From Anaerolineae bacterium (GTDB taxonomy: Bacteria; Chloroflexota; Anaerolineae; B4-G1; SLSP01), in the NCBI GenBank assembly GCA_016927095.1, contig JAFGNI010000360.1, positions 1-13,608 of the forward strand: a stretch of DNA of 13,608 nt, read 5' to 3'. The position numbers and the translations under genes are program-made. Below the pieces are notes generated by a model. The model was not told where the DNA came from and did no database searches. It was given only the letters and a program-made list of their open reading frames with translations. Below, piece after piece: positions 1 to 6,080 of this stretch (position 1 is the first letter of the stretch; every line of letters begins with the position of its first letter).

Positions 1-42
1 AACCGGTGACGTGTACCGGCAAACCGGTGACGTGTACCGGCA
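1..42. repeat. Two perfect tandem copies of a 21-base palindromic repeat
   Basis: Positions 1-21 and 22-42 are identical. Each holds the core ACCGGTGACGTGTACCGGC, which can fold as a hairpin with stem CCGGT/ACCGG and a 7-base loop GACGTGT. The array lies 10 bases past the lpd stop codon, so it falls in the 3' part of that transcript. The array touches the window edge and may continue to the left. Related copies occur at 457-475 and 1512-1568. The role is unknown; it could stabilise or end the mRNA, or be a miniature mobile repeat. Confidence 0.9.
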
Positions 43-52
43 GCCTCCGCCC

Positions 53-1477
53 CTATACCGTATGCAGCGGGGATCCAAAGACCGCGTGCGCAGCCTCCAT
101 CACCGCCTCATTGAGGGTAGGATGCGCGTGCACAGTATGGGCGATCTCCTCCGGAGTCAGCTCAGCCTTAGCCGCCAGGACCAACTCGGGCAAGATCTCG
201 GTCGCCTCAGGCCCTACAATGACCGCGCCCAGGATCTCATGGGTGGTCGCGTCGGAGATGATCTTGACGAAGCCCACATTCTCGCCTAGGGCGAGCGCCT
301 TGCCGTTGGGCAGGAAGGGAAAGGTGCCCACCGCAACCTCAAACCCTTGCTCGCGCGCTTCTGCTTCACGCAGTCCAAAGGACGCCACCTGAGGTGACGT
401 GTAGGTGCCGCGGGGTATGGTATTCAGGTCGAAGGGCGCAGGATTGTGTCCGGTGGACCGGTGGAGTGTACCGGCGATCATCTCAGCAGCCAGGATGCCC
501 TGCGCCGAAGCAACGTGCGCCAACGGCAACTGCCCATTGAGATCGCCAATCGCGTAAACGTTGGCGACATTGGTCCGCATCCTGTCGTCCACCTGGACCC
601 AACCACGTTCCGTCGCGATGCCGACGGTCTCAAGCCCCAGATCCTCGCTGTTGGGGCGAACGCCAATCGCCACAAGCGCCACATCCGCCTCCAGATCTTC
701 TGTGCCTTTCGGCCCTTCGACAGTGACGCGCACGCCGCCCTCCGTCGCGCTCACGCCTTGGACCCGCGTGGAGGTCATCGCCCGGATCTTCTGCCGGCGC
801 AGGTACCGGTTGAGCTCAGAGGCCGCCTCCTCGTCCTCAGCAGGCAGGATCTGGTCCATCATCTCCACCACACGCACCTCGGTCCCATAGGAGCGCCAGA
901 CCGTGGCGAACTCCAGCCCGATGGGGCCGGCACCAATGACAATAGCTGACGCCGGCAGGTCCTCCCGCTCCAGAGCCTGCCGAGAGGTCAGCACACGCTC
1001 GCCGTCGATCTCCACGCCTGGGACCGTGCGCGCGCGCGCCCCGGTAGCCAGGATGATGGCGTTGGCCTTCAGCGTCCGGGTGCCTCCTTCGTTGAGGGTG
1101 ACCTCAACCTCGGTGGCGGAGGCAAGACGTCCTGTGCCCATGATCACATCGATGTTGTTGCCCTTCATCAGCGCCTCTACGCCCTTCACCAGGCGCGCAG
1201 AGACCTTGCGACTACGCTGGATCGCCGCAGCGAAATCCAGGGTCACATCCCCCACACTGAAGCCGAACTCTTTGCCGCCATCGGTCACCAGACGCGCGAT
1301 TTCAGCGTTCCGGAGCAATGCCTTGGTCGGGATACAGCCCCAATTCAGACAGACACCTCCCAGGCTCTCGCGCTCCACTAACCCAACGGTTAGGCCCAAT
1401 TGTCGAGCGCGAATGGCAGCCACATACCCGCCAGGACCTCCACCAACAACCACGACATCGTAGACGGCTTCCGTCAT
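53..1477 (-). CDS. lpdA: Dihydrolipoamide dehydrogenase (E3, FAD/NAD disulfide oxidoreductase)
   Basis: This cytoplasmic flavoenzyme reoxidises the lipoyl groups of 2-oxoacid dehydrogenase or glycine-cleavage complexes, passing electrons through FAD to NAD+. The 474 residues match the family length. Visible motifs are the N-terminal FAD-binding GGGPGG (residues 12-17), the redox-active pair C43 and C48 in GGVCLNWGCIPTK, a second nucleotide fold GAGPIGLE, the FAD-contacting AIGDLNG, and the C-terminal HAHPTLNEA with the catalytic His-Glu pair. ATG at 1477 follows AAGGAG at good spacing. It is the last visible gene of a minus-strand run after cmk. An insertion-like stretch, AGTLHRSTGHN, is encoded by a palindromic repeat copy at 457-475. 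No E1 or E2 genes are near, so the complex it serves is unknown. A mercuric-reductase-like relative is less likely because the family-specific C-terminal motif is that of Lpd. Confidence 0.93.
   Translation of the reverse strand: MTEAVYDVVVVGGGPGGYVAAIRARQLGLTVGLVERESLGGVCLNWGCIPTKALLRNAEIARLVTDGGKEFGFSVGDVTLDFAAAIQRSRKVSARLVKGVEALMKGNNIDVIMGTGRLASATEVEVTLNEGGTRTLKANAIILATGARARTVPGVEIDGERVLTSRQALEREDLPASAIVIGAGPIGLEFATVWRSYGTEVRVVEMMDQILPAEDEEAASELNRYLRRQKIRAMTSTRVQGVSATEGGVRVTVEGPKGTEDLEADVALVAIGVRPNSEDLGLETVGIATERGWVQVDDRMRTNVANVYAIGDLNGQLPLAHVASAQGILAAEMIAGTLHRSTGHNPAPFDLNTIPRGTYTSPQVASFGLREAEAREQGFEVAVGTFPFLPNGKALALGENVGFVKIISDATTHEILGAVIVGPEATEILPELVLAAKAELTPEEIAHTVHAHPTLNEAVMEAAHAVFGSPLHTV
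457..475. repeat. Palindromic repeat copy inside lpd coding sequence
   Basis: ACCGGTGGAGTGTACCGGC matches 17 of 19 bases of the core at 2-20 and keeps the CCGGT/ACCGG stem. It lies in frame in lpd and encodes the middle of AGTLHRSTGHN. In typical Lpd proteins the AEMIAG segment is joined to the (F/Y)D..IP segment by a shorter link. The repeat therefore appears to have lengthened a loop by roughly nine residues without breaking the gene (inference from remembered family sequences). Confidence 0.75.
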
Positions 1478-1511
1478 TCTGGTGCTCCTTCTTCGCTAGA
1501 TGAGATTTCTG

Positions 1512-1568
1512 ACCGGTGACCAGTGAAGTCTACCGGCGTGTACCGGCGTACCGGTGATGTGTACCGGC
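1512..1568. repeat. Cluster of palindromic repeat copies at the cmk 3' end
   Basis: Positions 1550-1568 (ACCGGTGATGTGTACCGGC) match 18 of 19 core bases. Positions 1538-1547 are a half copy, and 1512-1537 are a longer variant with the same CCGGT and TACCGG arms. The cluster fills most of the 52-base gap between cmk and lpd. It also forms the last codons and the stop codon of cmk. Confidence 0.85.
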
Positions 1569-2255
1569 GTTTACAAGCCGTTCGACCTCAACGAGCATCG
1601 CCTGCAGGCTGAGATCGGTCGTGTCCAGATGGATTGCATCGTCCGCCGCCCGCAAGGGTGCCGTCTCACGGCTGCTGTCGATGCAGTCACGGCGCCGGAT
1701 TCCCGCCAGCACGTCCGCGTAAGACACATCCTTGCCCTTTTCGCAGAGTTCGAGAAGGCGACGCCGCGCGCGCTCCTCGGCTGAGGCGACGACATAGAGC
1801 TTCAGGTCGGCCTCGGGAATGACCACGGTGCCGATGTCGCGCCCCACCATCACCACACGACCCCGCCGCGCGATCTCCCGCATGCGACGAGTCAACGCGG
1901 CGCGCACGCCCGGATAGGCTGAAACGGGCGAGACCGCCTGCTCAACCGTCGGAGAGCGTATCTCCCAGGTGACGTCACGACCGTCCACCAGCACGGTGTT
2001 GGTCCGTCCATCGGTAATCGTCGGCGGCAGAACGTCGATCGACGCCTCTTCTGCCACCTGGGTGATCCGGGCCTCATGATCGACATCAATGCCCAAATGC
2101 TGCACAGCCCAAGTCACCGCCCGGTAGAGCACGCCCGTATCCAGGAAAAGGTATCCCAAATACTGAGCGAGATGGTAACCTATCGTACTCTTGCCCGAGG
2201 CTGCCGGGCCGTCAATCGCAATCGTGGAGGGCCTTTCTGCCTCGGACGATGTCAT
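1530..2255 (-). CDS. cmk: (d)CMP kinase (cytidylate kinase)
   Basis: The enzyme phosphorylates CMP and dCMP with ATP in the cytoplasm, feeding CTP/dCTP synthesis and recycling of cytidine nucleotides from RNA and lipid turnover. The 241-residue protein has the P-loop GPAASGKS (16-23), the substrate-binding LDTGVLYRA near residue 39 (usually DTGAMYRA), the GRDIGT motif, and the lid/C-terminal signature RRDCIDSSRETAPLRAADDAIHLDTT. ATG at 2255 overlaps the stop of the upstream pseudouridine synthase gene as ATGA, which suggests coupled translation. Pairing of cmk with an RsuA/RluB-type gene is common in bacteria. The C-terminal AGTHHRYAGTRR is encoded by palindromic repeat DNA, including the TAG stop at 1530-1532, so the native end has probably been replaced or extended. 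Confidence 0.95.
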   Translation of the reverse strand: MTSSEAERPSTIAIDGPAASGKSTIGYHLAQYLGYLFLDTGVLYRAVTWAVQHLGIDVDHEARITQVAEEASIDVLPPTITDGRTNTVLVDGRDVTWEIRSPTVEQAVSPVSAYPGVRAALTRRMREIARRGRVVMVGRDIGTVVIPEADLKLYVVASAEERARRRLLELCEKGKDVSYADVLAGIRRRDCIDSSRETAPLRAADDAIHLDTTDLSLQAMLVEVERLVNAGTHHRYAGTRR

Positions 2256-3130
2256 CGTCCCGATCTCCTCGACCGCGAGCCGGTACCCGAGCCCCGGCGC
2301 CGGCGCTGGGGGTGGTCCCGGGTGGTGGATACCCGCGGCATCTTGCTAAAGCGCGGCGTCTTTGATCCGGAAACCGGTGGGAGCTGTGCCTCCCGACGCA
2401 GAACGCGCAGCTCGTTGTCAGTCAGATAGCGCCACTTGCCACTCGGCAGATCATCCAGTTGCAGTGGCCCCATCGAGATCCGGATCAGGCGCTTGGCGCC
2501 GTGTCCCAGCGCCGCGACCATGCGGCGCACGAGATGCTTCCGTCCCTCGTGAACCGTGATCCTTAGCCAAGCCTGCTGGTGCTGGCGATCCTCGACCACC
2601 ACTTTGTCGAAGCGCGCCGGTCGTCCGTCAAGGTTGATCCCCTTGCGCCACCGCTCGATCGTCTCCTCGCTAGGCTCCCCCTCAACCAACGCGCGGTAGG
2701 TGCGGGAGTGGCCATACTTGGGATGCGTCAGATGCTGGGTCAGCGGACCGTCGTTGGTCAACAGCAAGAGCCCCTCACTGTCGGCGTCCAGCCGTCCCAC
2801 GGGATAGAGGCGCATCTCACGCCCGCGTCCGCGACCACGTCGCAGCTCCGGGATGTCGACCAGGTCGAGGACGGTCTTCCGGCCCTCGGGATCGGAGGTC
2901 GTCGTGATCACGCCACGCGGCTTGTTCATCACAATGTAGATACGCGGTTGTGGCTTGGGGATCGGGACACCATCCACGGTGATGCGCTGCGTCTCCGGAT
3001 CAGCTTTGTCACCCAGCGTCGCTGTCTTGCCGTTGACAGTGACCCGGCCTTCTTCTACCATCATTTCACAGGCACGACGCGAGCCGAAACCCGCCCGGGC
3101 CAGTATCTTCTGTAGCCTCTCTTGTTCCAT
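2252..3130 (-). CDS. RsuA/RluB/RluE/RluF-family rRNA pseudouridine synthase
   Basis: The enzyme isomerises a specific uridine in rRNA to pseudouridine; RluB-like function on 23S rRNA is the likeliest reading, but the target cannot be told from sequence alone. With start ATG at 3130 it has 292 residues. An S4 RNA-binding domain covers residues 1-58 (ERLQKILARAGFGSRRACE, then GRVTVNG). The catalytic domain begins at IYIVMNKPRGV, with the catalytic Asp115 in GRLDADSEGLLLLTNDG. The C-terminal tail (about 270-292) is rich in Arg, Ser and Gly and may add nonspecific RNA affinity. In-frame starts at 3139 and 3175 exist, but the family usually begins just before ERLQK, and a TATAAT lies at 3138-3143. 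It is the first gene of the run with cmk and lpd and is divergent from the membrane-protein gene at 3315. Confidence 0.9.
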   Translation of the reverse strand: MEQERLQKILARAGFGSRRACEMMVEEGRVTVNGKTATLGDKADPETQRITVDGVPIPKPQPRIYIVMNKPRGVITTTSDPEGRKTVLDLVDIPELRRGRGRGREMRLYPVGRLDADSEGLLLLTNDGPLTQHLTHPKYGHSRTYRALVEGEPSEETIERWRKGINLDGRPARFDKVVVEDRQHQQAWLRITVHEGRKHLVRRMVAALGHGAKRLIRISMGPLQLDDLPSGKWRYLTDNELRVLRREAQLPPVSGSKTPRFSKMPRVSTTRDHPQRRRRGSGTGSRSRRSGR

Positions 3131-3137
3131 AGGTGGC

Positions 3138-3143
3138 ATTATA
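3138..3143 (-). promoter_or_regulatory. Candidate -10 element for the pseudouridine synthase/cmk/lpd run
   Basis: A perfect TATAAT reads on the minus strand at 3143-3138. The hexamer 17 bases upstream is TTCGCG (3166-3161), a poor -35 box. Transcription would begin near 3131, right at the ATG at 3130, implying a leaderless or nearly leaderless mRNA if this box is used. Confidence 0.35.
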
Positions 3144-3261
3144 CCTGGAGAAGACCGAATCGCGAATGGGCACATCTGTCGGTACGGGCAAGTGGCCTAG
3201 ACGGCCCATTGCAAAGCAACGCGCGCTGGCATCCGCCCACCATGAGATCCGCCAAGTCACT

Positions 3262-3290
3262 TTGACGGGTGTGCGGTTATCATCTATGAT
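3262..3290 (+). promoter_or_regulatory. Sigma-70-like promoter for the membrane protein/dGTPase pair
   Basis: TTGACG (3262-3267), a 17-base spacer and TATGAT (3285-3290) make a near-consensus promoter. The expected start is near 3297, leaving a short leader before GGAGG at 3304-3308 and the ATG at 3315. Confidence 0.65.
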
Positions 3291-3314
3291 GAGGACAACA
3301 ACCGGAGGCAACCT

Positions 3315-3725
3315 ATGGCGATCGAGTTTCTCTCAATTGTCATCTTCACCTTCTCCCTGGCTCTCTTTGGCCTGGGTGCCTTCACGTGGTGGATCGAGCG
3401 AGACAGCCGGCGCAGAGCCGGCGTCCTGATGATGATCTCGGCCTTGGTCATCGCCGCCGGCTACGCCTTTCTCGGCAGCCGCTTCGCGATCGCCGTATTC
3501 GGACGGCTGATCATCACCATTGATCTACCACGGCTGATGGCTACCGCGATGGTATATACGATCGGCGTCGTGTTGGGCTTTGGAATCGCCGGCGGCGCCT
3601 TCCTCTGGCTCTCGGGCCGGCTCATCAAGCCCACCGGCATGGAACGCAAGCTCGCCATCTTCGTCGCTATCATCGTTGCAATTGCGCTGATCATCAGCTG
3701 GATCGCCGTACAGATCAGCCACTAG
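3315..3725 (+). CDS. Conserved-looking integral membrane protein of unknown function
   Basis: I do not recognise this 136-residue protein. It is mostly hydrophobic, with four likely membrane helices at about residues 4-26, 34-54, 74-100 and 112-132. Charged turns separate them: WWIERDSRRRAG after the first and KPTGMERK before the last. No catalytic motif or metal-binding cluster is visible. GGAGG sits 6 bases before the ATG, and a strong promoter lies just upstream, so the gene is very probably real and expressed. The stop is 16 bases before the dGTPase start, so the two are probably co-transcribed. Nothing in the sequence says whether they share a function. Confidence 0.8.
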   Translation: MAIEFLSIVIFTFSLALFGLGAFTWWIERDSRRRAGVLMMISALVIAAGYAFLGSRFAIAVFGRLIITIDLPRLMATAMVYTIGVVLGFGIAGGAFLWLSGRLIKPTGMERKLAIFVAIIVAIALIISWIAVQISH

Positions 3726-3741
3726 ACAGGGGAGAAGACCC

Positions 3742-4911
3742 ATGCTCTACACCCGAGAGATGCTCGAGCACTGCGAGGATCAAGCGTTGGCCCCCTATGG
3801 CTTCCGCAGCCGGGACTCCCAGGGGCGGGCCCATCCCGAAGAGCCGCCGGCCTATCGCACCCGGTTTCAGCGTGACCGCGACCGGATCCTGCACACCGAT
3901 GCCTTCCGGCGTCTGGAGTACAAGACGCAGGTCTTTGTCTACGCCGAGGGCGACTACTACCGGACGCGGCTGACGCACACCCTTGAGGTTGCCCAGATTG
4001 GGCGATCCTTGGCGACAGCGTTGGGCGCGAATGAAGTCCTGGTCGAAGCGATCTGTCTGACTCACGACCTTGGCCATCCCACCTTCGGTCACGCCGGGGA
4101 ATACATGCTCAACCAATTGATGGCGGACCACGGAGGCTTCGATCACAATAAACAGTCGCTGCGGATCGTCGAGCGGCTAGAAAAGCGATATCCGGAGTTC
4201 GACGGCCTCAATCTCTCCTGGGAGGTCCTCGAAGGCATTGTGAAACACGAGACCGACTATGACGTCTCCGATGCATCGCGCTTTGCCCCGGAGCTACGCG
4301 GGACCTTGGAGGCGCAGTTAGCCAATCCCGCCGATGAACTGGCCTACAGCGCCCACGATCTTGATGATGGTCTCTACTCTGGTCTGATTCAGCCCTCAGA
4401 TCTCAACGGCATTGCCCTTTGGGAGCTTGTCAAAGAAAGTGTGGGATGGGACGGCACGGACTTCACGCCGATGTGGCGCAACCGTATCGTGCGCCGCCTG
4501 CTGGGCATACTGATCAGTGACGTCATCGAGGAGACCCACCGGCGCCTGGAGGCAGCGCGTCCGGCTTCCGCCCACGCCCTGCAGCGGCTCCCCGAGAACG
4601 TCGTAGCCAACACCGCGGATATGAACCGCATGCTTCAGGAGCTGAAGCGGTTCCTACTGGAGCGGCTCTATCGCCATCCTCGCGTCATGCGCATGCAGAT
4701 CAAGGCGGAGCGCATCATCACCGCGCTGTTCGAGGCCTATGTGGCTGAGCCACGCCAGCTGCCCTACAGAGAGCAGGCCAAACTCGACAGCCGCGACGCC
4801 GACTACGTCGGGCGCCTCCACCGCGTTGTCTGCGACTACATCGCGGGGATGACGGACCGCTACGCCCTTCAGGAATATGCCAAGATGTTCGATCCCTTGG
4901 AGCGCGTCTAG
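3742..4911 (+). CDS. dgt: dGTPase-like HD-domain phosphohydrolase
   Basis: Members of this family hydrolyse dNTPs, classically dGTP to deoxyguanosine and triphosphate, and help set dNTP pools. The 389 residues suit the shorter dGTPase-like class. The HD-domain metal ligands are visible: H79 in YRTRLTHTLEVAQI, H108-D109 in LTHDLGHPTFGHAGE, and D206 in AYSAHDLDDG. The opening FQRDRDRILHTDAFRRLEYKTQVF is the typical N-terminal signature. The C-terminal third is helical and ends without an extra domain. The ATG at 3742 follows GGGGAG at 7 bases. It is the second gene of a unit with the membrane protein at 3315. Exact nucleotide preference, and any activation by another dNTP, cannot be read from sequence. 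Confidence 0.9.
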   Translation: MLYTREMLEHCEDQALAPYGFRSRDSQGRAHPEEPPAYRTRFQRDRDRILHTDAFRRLEYKTQVFVYAEGDYYRTRLTHTLEVAQIGRSLATALGANEVLVEAICLTHDLGHPTFGHAGEYMLNQLMADHGGFDHNKQSLRIVERLEKRYPEFDGLNLSWEVLEGIVKHETDYDVSDASRFAPELRGTLEAQLANPADELAYSAHDLDDGLYSGLIQPSDLNGIALWELVKESVGWDGTDFTPMWRNRIVRRLLGILISDVIEETHRRLEAARPASAHALQRLPENVVANTADMNRMLQELKRFLLERLYRHPRVMRMQIKAERIITALFEAYVAEPRQLPYREQAKLDSRDADYVGRLHRVVCDYIAGMTDRYALQEYAKMFDPLERV

Positions 4912-4936
4912 GTCAAGGGCCAGGTATCTCAAAGAC

Positions 4937-4967
4937 AACGCGCGGGCTCAATATAAGCCCGCGCGTT
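4937..4967. terminator. Bidirectional intrinsic terminator between the dGTPase and LysM genes
   Basis: A perfect 12-bp stem (AACGCGCGGGCT paired with AGCCCGCGCGTT) closes a 7-base loop CAATATA. TTCTGCTGCT follows on the plus strand and GTCTTT on the minus strand. It lies between two convergent genes and can serve both, though neither U-tract is strong. Confidence 0.8.
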
Positions 4968-4989
4968 CTGCTGCTAAGCGACTGATCCA

Positions 4990-5523
4990 TCACGGGATGC
5001 AGAGCGACGCCCCGGCGCGAATGTAGTTAACGTTGTAGATGCAGTTACACTGCGCGATGGACCACATATCGACACCGTAGTTGATCGAGATGTAGCTCAA
5101 CGTCTCGCCCCACCGGATCGTGTGCGTTACGCGACACACGCATCCACCACACGACGCCGGCTCAGCGGGCGTATCGCCGGCCGCGTCGGGCGCATCGCCG
5201 ACCACGTCGGGCGCATCGCCGAATTGCTGCGCGCACACAGGGCCAGGTGGCAACGTTGCAGGGACGTTGGGTATGCTGAGCACAGCACCAGGATGGATGA
5301 GGTCGGGAACCAGCACGTTGTTCTGGGTCGCAATGGCCCAGGGATCAACACCGTAGGCGCGCCCGATACAGTAGAGCGTCTCACCATAGAGAACGGTATG
5401 ATCGCCGAGGATCTCCCATCCTCCCGCACTCGCTGCCGGCGCAGCCATCACGCTCTGCGCGAACCCAAGAAGCAGAATCACGACGACAGCAAGTAGTAGT
5501 TTGATATGCAAGGGGGATTTCAT
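4990..5523 (-). CDS. Secreted protein with two LysM domains
   Basis: LysM modules bind N-acetylglucosamine glycans such as peptidoglycan, so this is probably a cell-envelope protein. From ATG at 5523 it has 177 residues. There is a signal peptide (MKS then a hydrophobic stretch to SVMA-AP near 28), LysM 1 at about 42-86 (HTVLYGETLYCIGRAYGVDPWAIATQN), a linker with three degenerate seven-residue repeats (GDAPDVV, GDAPDAA, GDTPAEP) and LysM 2 at about 132-176. Eight cysteines (52, 97, 125, 128, 130, 159, 161, 175) suggest disulfides, with a CGGCVC cluster between the domains. AAGGAG lies 9 bases before this ATG; an in-frame GTG at 5529 is only 3 bases from it and is less likely. No catalytic domain is present, so it may act as a binding or scaffold protein. 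Confidence 0.85.
   Translation of the reverse strand: MKSPLHIKLLLAVVVILLLGFAQSVMAAPAASAGGWEILGDHTVLYGETLYCIGRAYGVDPWAIATQNNVLVPDLIHPGAVLSIPNVPATLPPGPVCAQQFGDAPDVVGDAPDAAGDTPAEPASCGGCVCRVTHTIRWGETLSYISINYGVDMWSIAQCNCIYNVNYIRAGASLCIP
5163..5222. repeat. 21-base tandem repeat coding the LysM linker
   Basis: Two exact 18-base matches, CGTCGGGCGCATCGCCGA, at 5184-5201 and 5205-5222 have a period of 21, with a diverged third unit at 5163-5180. They encode the GDAPDxx linker of the LysM protein. The array could change length by slippage without a frameshift. Confidence 0.75.
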
Positions 5524-5564
5524 CGCCACCGGCTCCTTCTGGGTAATCTAGCAAAGCTAACTTG

Positions 5565-5593
5565 ATTATAGAGGGTCGCATGTGCCATCACAA
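5565..5593 (-). promoter_or_regulatory. Promoter of the LysM gene
   Basis: TTGTGA (5593-5588), a 17-base spacer and a perfect TATAAT (5570-5565) read on the minus strand. The start would be near 5558, giving a leader of about 35 bases before the ATG at 5523. Confidence 0.6.
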
Positions 5594-5631
5594 GAGGTTG
5601 AGGAAGGAACCGGACGGCTGTAACACAATTG

Positions 5632-5655
5632 TAACCTAACAGAAGCATTAGGTTA
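5632..5655. promoter_or_regulatory. AT-rich inverted repeat, possible operator or weak terminator
   Basis: TAACCTAA (5632-5639) and TTAGGTTA (5648-5655) are perfect inverted arms around the 8-base centre CAGAAGCA. The repeat lies 17 bases past the stop of the 71-residue membrane protein and upstream of the LysM promoter. The low-GC stem with no U-tract makes a poor terminator, so a protein-binding site is equally possible. Confidence 0.4.
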
Positions 5656-5672
5656 TAAGGTCAGCACCTGCG

Positions 5673-5888
5673 CTAGAGCGCGTCCCCGAGGAGAACGCCC
5701 AGAAGCCCGACAACGGCACCCAGATGCAGGAGGAGATCCGTGTCCGAAAGCCAACCAACAACAGGCCATGCGGGGAGAAAGGCGATCAGAAAGTTAAGCA
5801 AGATCAGCCCGGCACCGACCAAGACGGGCAGACCTTTGCGACGCGCCAGGTAATCGCCAGCCACACGCAGGAATCTCGTTAGTGCCAC
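5673..5888 (-). CDS. Small two-helix membrane protein of unknown function
   Basis: I do not recognise a named family. From GTG at 5888 the protein has 71 residues: a short basic start (ALTRFLRVAGDYLARRKG), one hydrophobic segment near 20-40 (PVLVGAGLILLNFLIAFLP) and a second near 50-69 (LLLHLGAVVGLLGVLLG), with WLSDTD between them. The open frame runs back to 6119, but that part holds tandem DNA repeats and low-complexity residues. GGGGGGAG stands 10 bases before the GTG, so I place the start there. It is divergent from the peroxiredoxin gene and has its own candidate promoter at 6008-6035. The function cannot be inferred from neighbours. Confidence 0.6.
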   Translation of the reverse strand: MALTRFLRVAGDYLARRKGLPVLVGAGLILLNFLIAFLPAWPVVGWLSDTDLLLHLGAVVGLLGVLLGDAL

Positions 5889-5928
5889 GGACTTGTCTCT
5901 CCCCCCTGTCAAGATGATCAGATGGCGG

Positions 5929-5980
5929 CGGTTGCCCGTCACCGACGGTTGCCCGTCACCGACGGGTGCCGTCACGGACG
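5929..5980. repeat. Tandem 17-base hairpin repeats in the leader of the small membrane protein
   Basis: CGGTTGCCCGTCACCGA is repeated exactly at 5929-5945 and 5946-5962, followed by a diverged partial unit to about 5980. On the minus-strand RNA each unit can fold as GACGG-GCAA-CCGTC, a stem with a GNRA-type tetraloop, or as CCCGTC-GGT-GACGGG. The core CGGTGACG is shared with the repeat family near lpd and cmk. Confidence 0.7.
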
Positions 5981-6007
5981 CGGATCTGCCACGGACCGGT
6001 AGCACCG

Positions 6008-6035
6008 ATTGTAGCACGCGGCCGAGGCCGCGCAA
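6008..6035 (-). promoter_or_regulatory. Candidate promoter of the small membrane protein, with a dyad in its spacer
   Basis: TTGCGC (6035-6030), a 16-base spacer and TACAAT (6013-6008) read on the minus strand. The spacer region carries a perfect inverted repeat, CGCGGCC-GA-GGCCGCG (6017-6032 on the plus strand), which could bind a regulator. The implied leader of about 110 bases contains the tandem hairpins at 5929-5980. The -35 match is weak. Confidence 0.4.
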
Positions 6036-6080
6036 CCGAACACGCCCGTTCGTCTTCCCTGATTTGTTGCCACAAACCCC

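Noticed and set aside
1..42. Possible CRISPR repeats at the left edge
   Set aside because: The units are directly tandem with no spacers, and related copies sit inside genes; no cas gene is near.
393..403. GGTGACGTGTA inside lpd, an 11-base match to the palindromic repeat
   Set aside because: It encodes TYTSPQ, a conserved Lpd segment, and the second stem arm is missing, so chance similarity is the simpler view.
2370..2387. ACCGGTGGGAGCTGTGCC in the pseudouridine synthase gene as another repeat copy
   Set aside because: Only the first arm matches; the loop and second arm differ, so it is not a convincing member.
3190..3250. Possible tRNA or small RNA in the divergent gap (GGCC-TAGAC-GGCC and TTGC-AAA-GCAA)
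   Set aside because: The stems are only 4 bp and there is no T-loop motif or cloverleaf.
3715..4146. Minus-strand 143-residue frame opposite the dGTPase gene
   Set aside because: It overlaps conserved HD-domain codons on the other strand and has no ribosome site.
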